Shown here piece after piece: positions 63,734-64,000 of a stretch of DNA of 64,000 nt. Position numbers and translations under genes: made by a program. The stretch is from JAVVWB01 sp036652335 (GTDB lineage: Bacteria; Synergistota; Synergistia; Synergistales; Synergistaceae). Location of the stretch: positions 62,001-126,000 of the forward strand of contig JAVVWB010000001.1 of assembly GCA_036652335.1 (NCBI GenBank). The letters are read 5' to 3'. Under the pieces are notes generated by a model. It was given only the letters and a program-made list of their open reading frames with translations. It was not told where the DNA came from and made no database searches. Each line of letters begins with the position of its first letter. The stretch's first letter is position 1.

Positions 63734-63826
63734 ATGTTTTACACAAAGTGTTTTTTATGTGAAGATAGTATGGGTAAAAAGGGGTTGACAACTCCAAAAA
63801 GATATATTAATATACTAATACGCTAA
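63734..63826 (+). CDS. Possible 30-residue CxxC peptide
   Basis: The ATG at 63734 follows AGGGAG by eight bases. The product begins MFYTKCFLCEDSMGKKGLTT and ends in ILIR. The frame runs over the TTGACA promoter at 63785, so either the peptide or the promoter may be fortuitous. Confidence 0.25.
   Translation: MFYTKCFLCEDSMGKKGLTTPKRYINILIR
63785..63813 (+). promoter_or_regulatory. Consensus sigma-70 promoter
   Basis: TTGACA (63785-63790), exactly 17 bases, TAATAT (63808-63813), the best-matching promoter I saw in the window. Confidence 0.75.
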
Positions 63827-63942
63827 AGCCCAAGAAGGGTTTTTATTCAGTTAAAATAAGAAATTTCTACAACGACATCAAAAGATGAATTAAAAGCCAA
63901 GAAGGCATACTTTTATAAGTATGCCTTCTTTTTTTGTTTCAT
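63820..63942 (+). ncRNA. Short terminated transcript: small RNA or terminator-controlled leader
   Basis: From the start expected for the promoter at 63785-63813, about 80 bases lead to a strong terminator (AAGAAGGCATACTT at 63899-63912 with AAGTATGCCTTCTT at 63917-63930, then a T-run). The first bases fold as AAAGCCC-AAGAA-GGGTTTT (63825-63843), and a second similar hairpin AAAGCC-AAGAA-GGC (about 63893-63906) would compete with the terminator's left arm. No gene fills the unit. Confidence 0.5.
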
Positions 63943-64000
63943 ACTCTAAAAAGACATAAAAAACATCTAACCTTATCGGGCGTTGACCCAAACAAATAAA

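Overview
The window is low-GC DNA from what looks like an anaerobic diderm (two-membrane) bacterium. The evidence for this is a molybdo/tungsto-formate dehydrogenase, a tungstate transporter, rubrerythrin, an adenosylcobalamin-dependent ribonucleotide reductase, an O-antigen-ligase/glycosyltransferase cluster, and several exported proteins. The mix of gene families would fit Synergistota or a Negativicute-like lineage, but the sequence alone does not settle this. No rRNA, tRNA, CRISPR array, integrase or transposase was recognised.

Layout. 0-0.46 kb: C-terminal part of a formate dehydrogenase, followed by a duplicated 88-bp palindromic element. 0.9-11.3 kb: mobA, folE2, an ABC-F ATPase that appears to start at CTG, a SulP transporter, glmS, an Aas-like acyltransferase/acyl-ACP synthetase fusion with damaged acyltransferase motifs, and rubrerythrin. 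11.5-13.3 kb: a YhcH-family gene, a gene-free AT-rich stretch, and a lytic transglycosylase behind a structured leader. 13.3-19.1 kb: histidine biosynthesis, hisC divergent from hisZ-G-B-A-IE-F, without hisD or hisH. 19.2-28.4 kb: flavodoxin/ferredoxin and YczE-like genes, then a catabolic cluster of two CoA-transferase paralogues, an AtoE-like permease, an amidase and a PucR regulator. 28.6-32.3 kb: a diguanylate cyclase and glycerate kinase. 32.6-38.1 kb: envelope glycan genes. 38.4-44.3 kb: a metallophosphoesterase, cyclophilin and an operon of exported proteins. 44.5-46.4 kb: a 55-residue membrane protein, then bioY-bioB behind a BirA-like operator. 46.4-53.5 kb: MATE, an exported unknown, NhaC, a second YczE-like protein and nrdJ. 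53.8-56.3 kb: tupABC behind a Moco/Tuco-type riboswitch. 56.5-63.5 kb: SWIM and SNF2 proteins, a uridine-kinase-like protein and a degenerate 5'-nucleotidase-like protein. At the right edge lies a short promoter-to-terminator unit without a convincing gene.

How the parts work together. Formate dehydrogenase needs a molybdenum or tungsten bis-MGD cofactor. MobA makes the guanylated cofactor, TupABC imports tungstate, and a cofactor-sensing RNA sits in front of tupA, so the two ends of the window serve one metabolic need. The strongest large-scale signal is a reversal of strand composition near 11.4-12.4 kb. To its left the plus strand is rich in G and T whichever way genes point; to its right it is rich in A and C. 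This is the pattern expected at a chromosome replication terminus.
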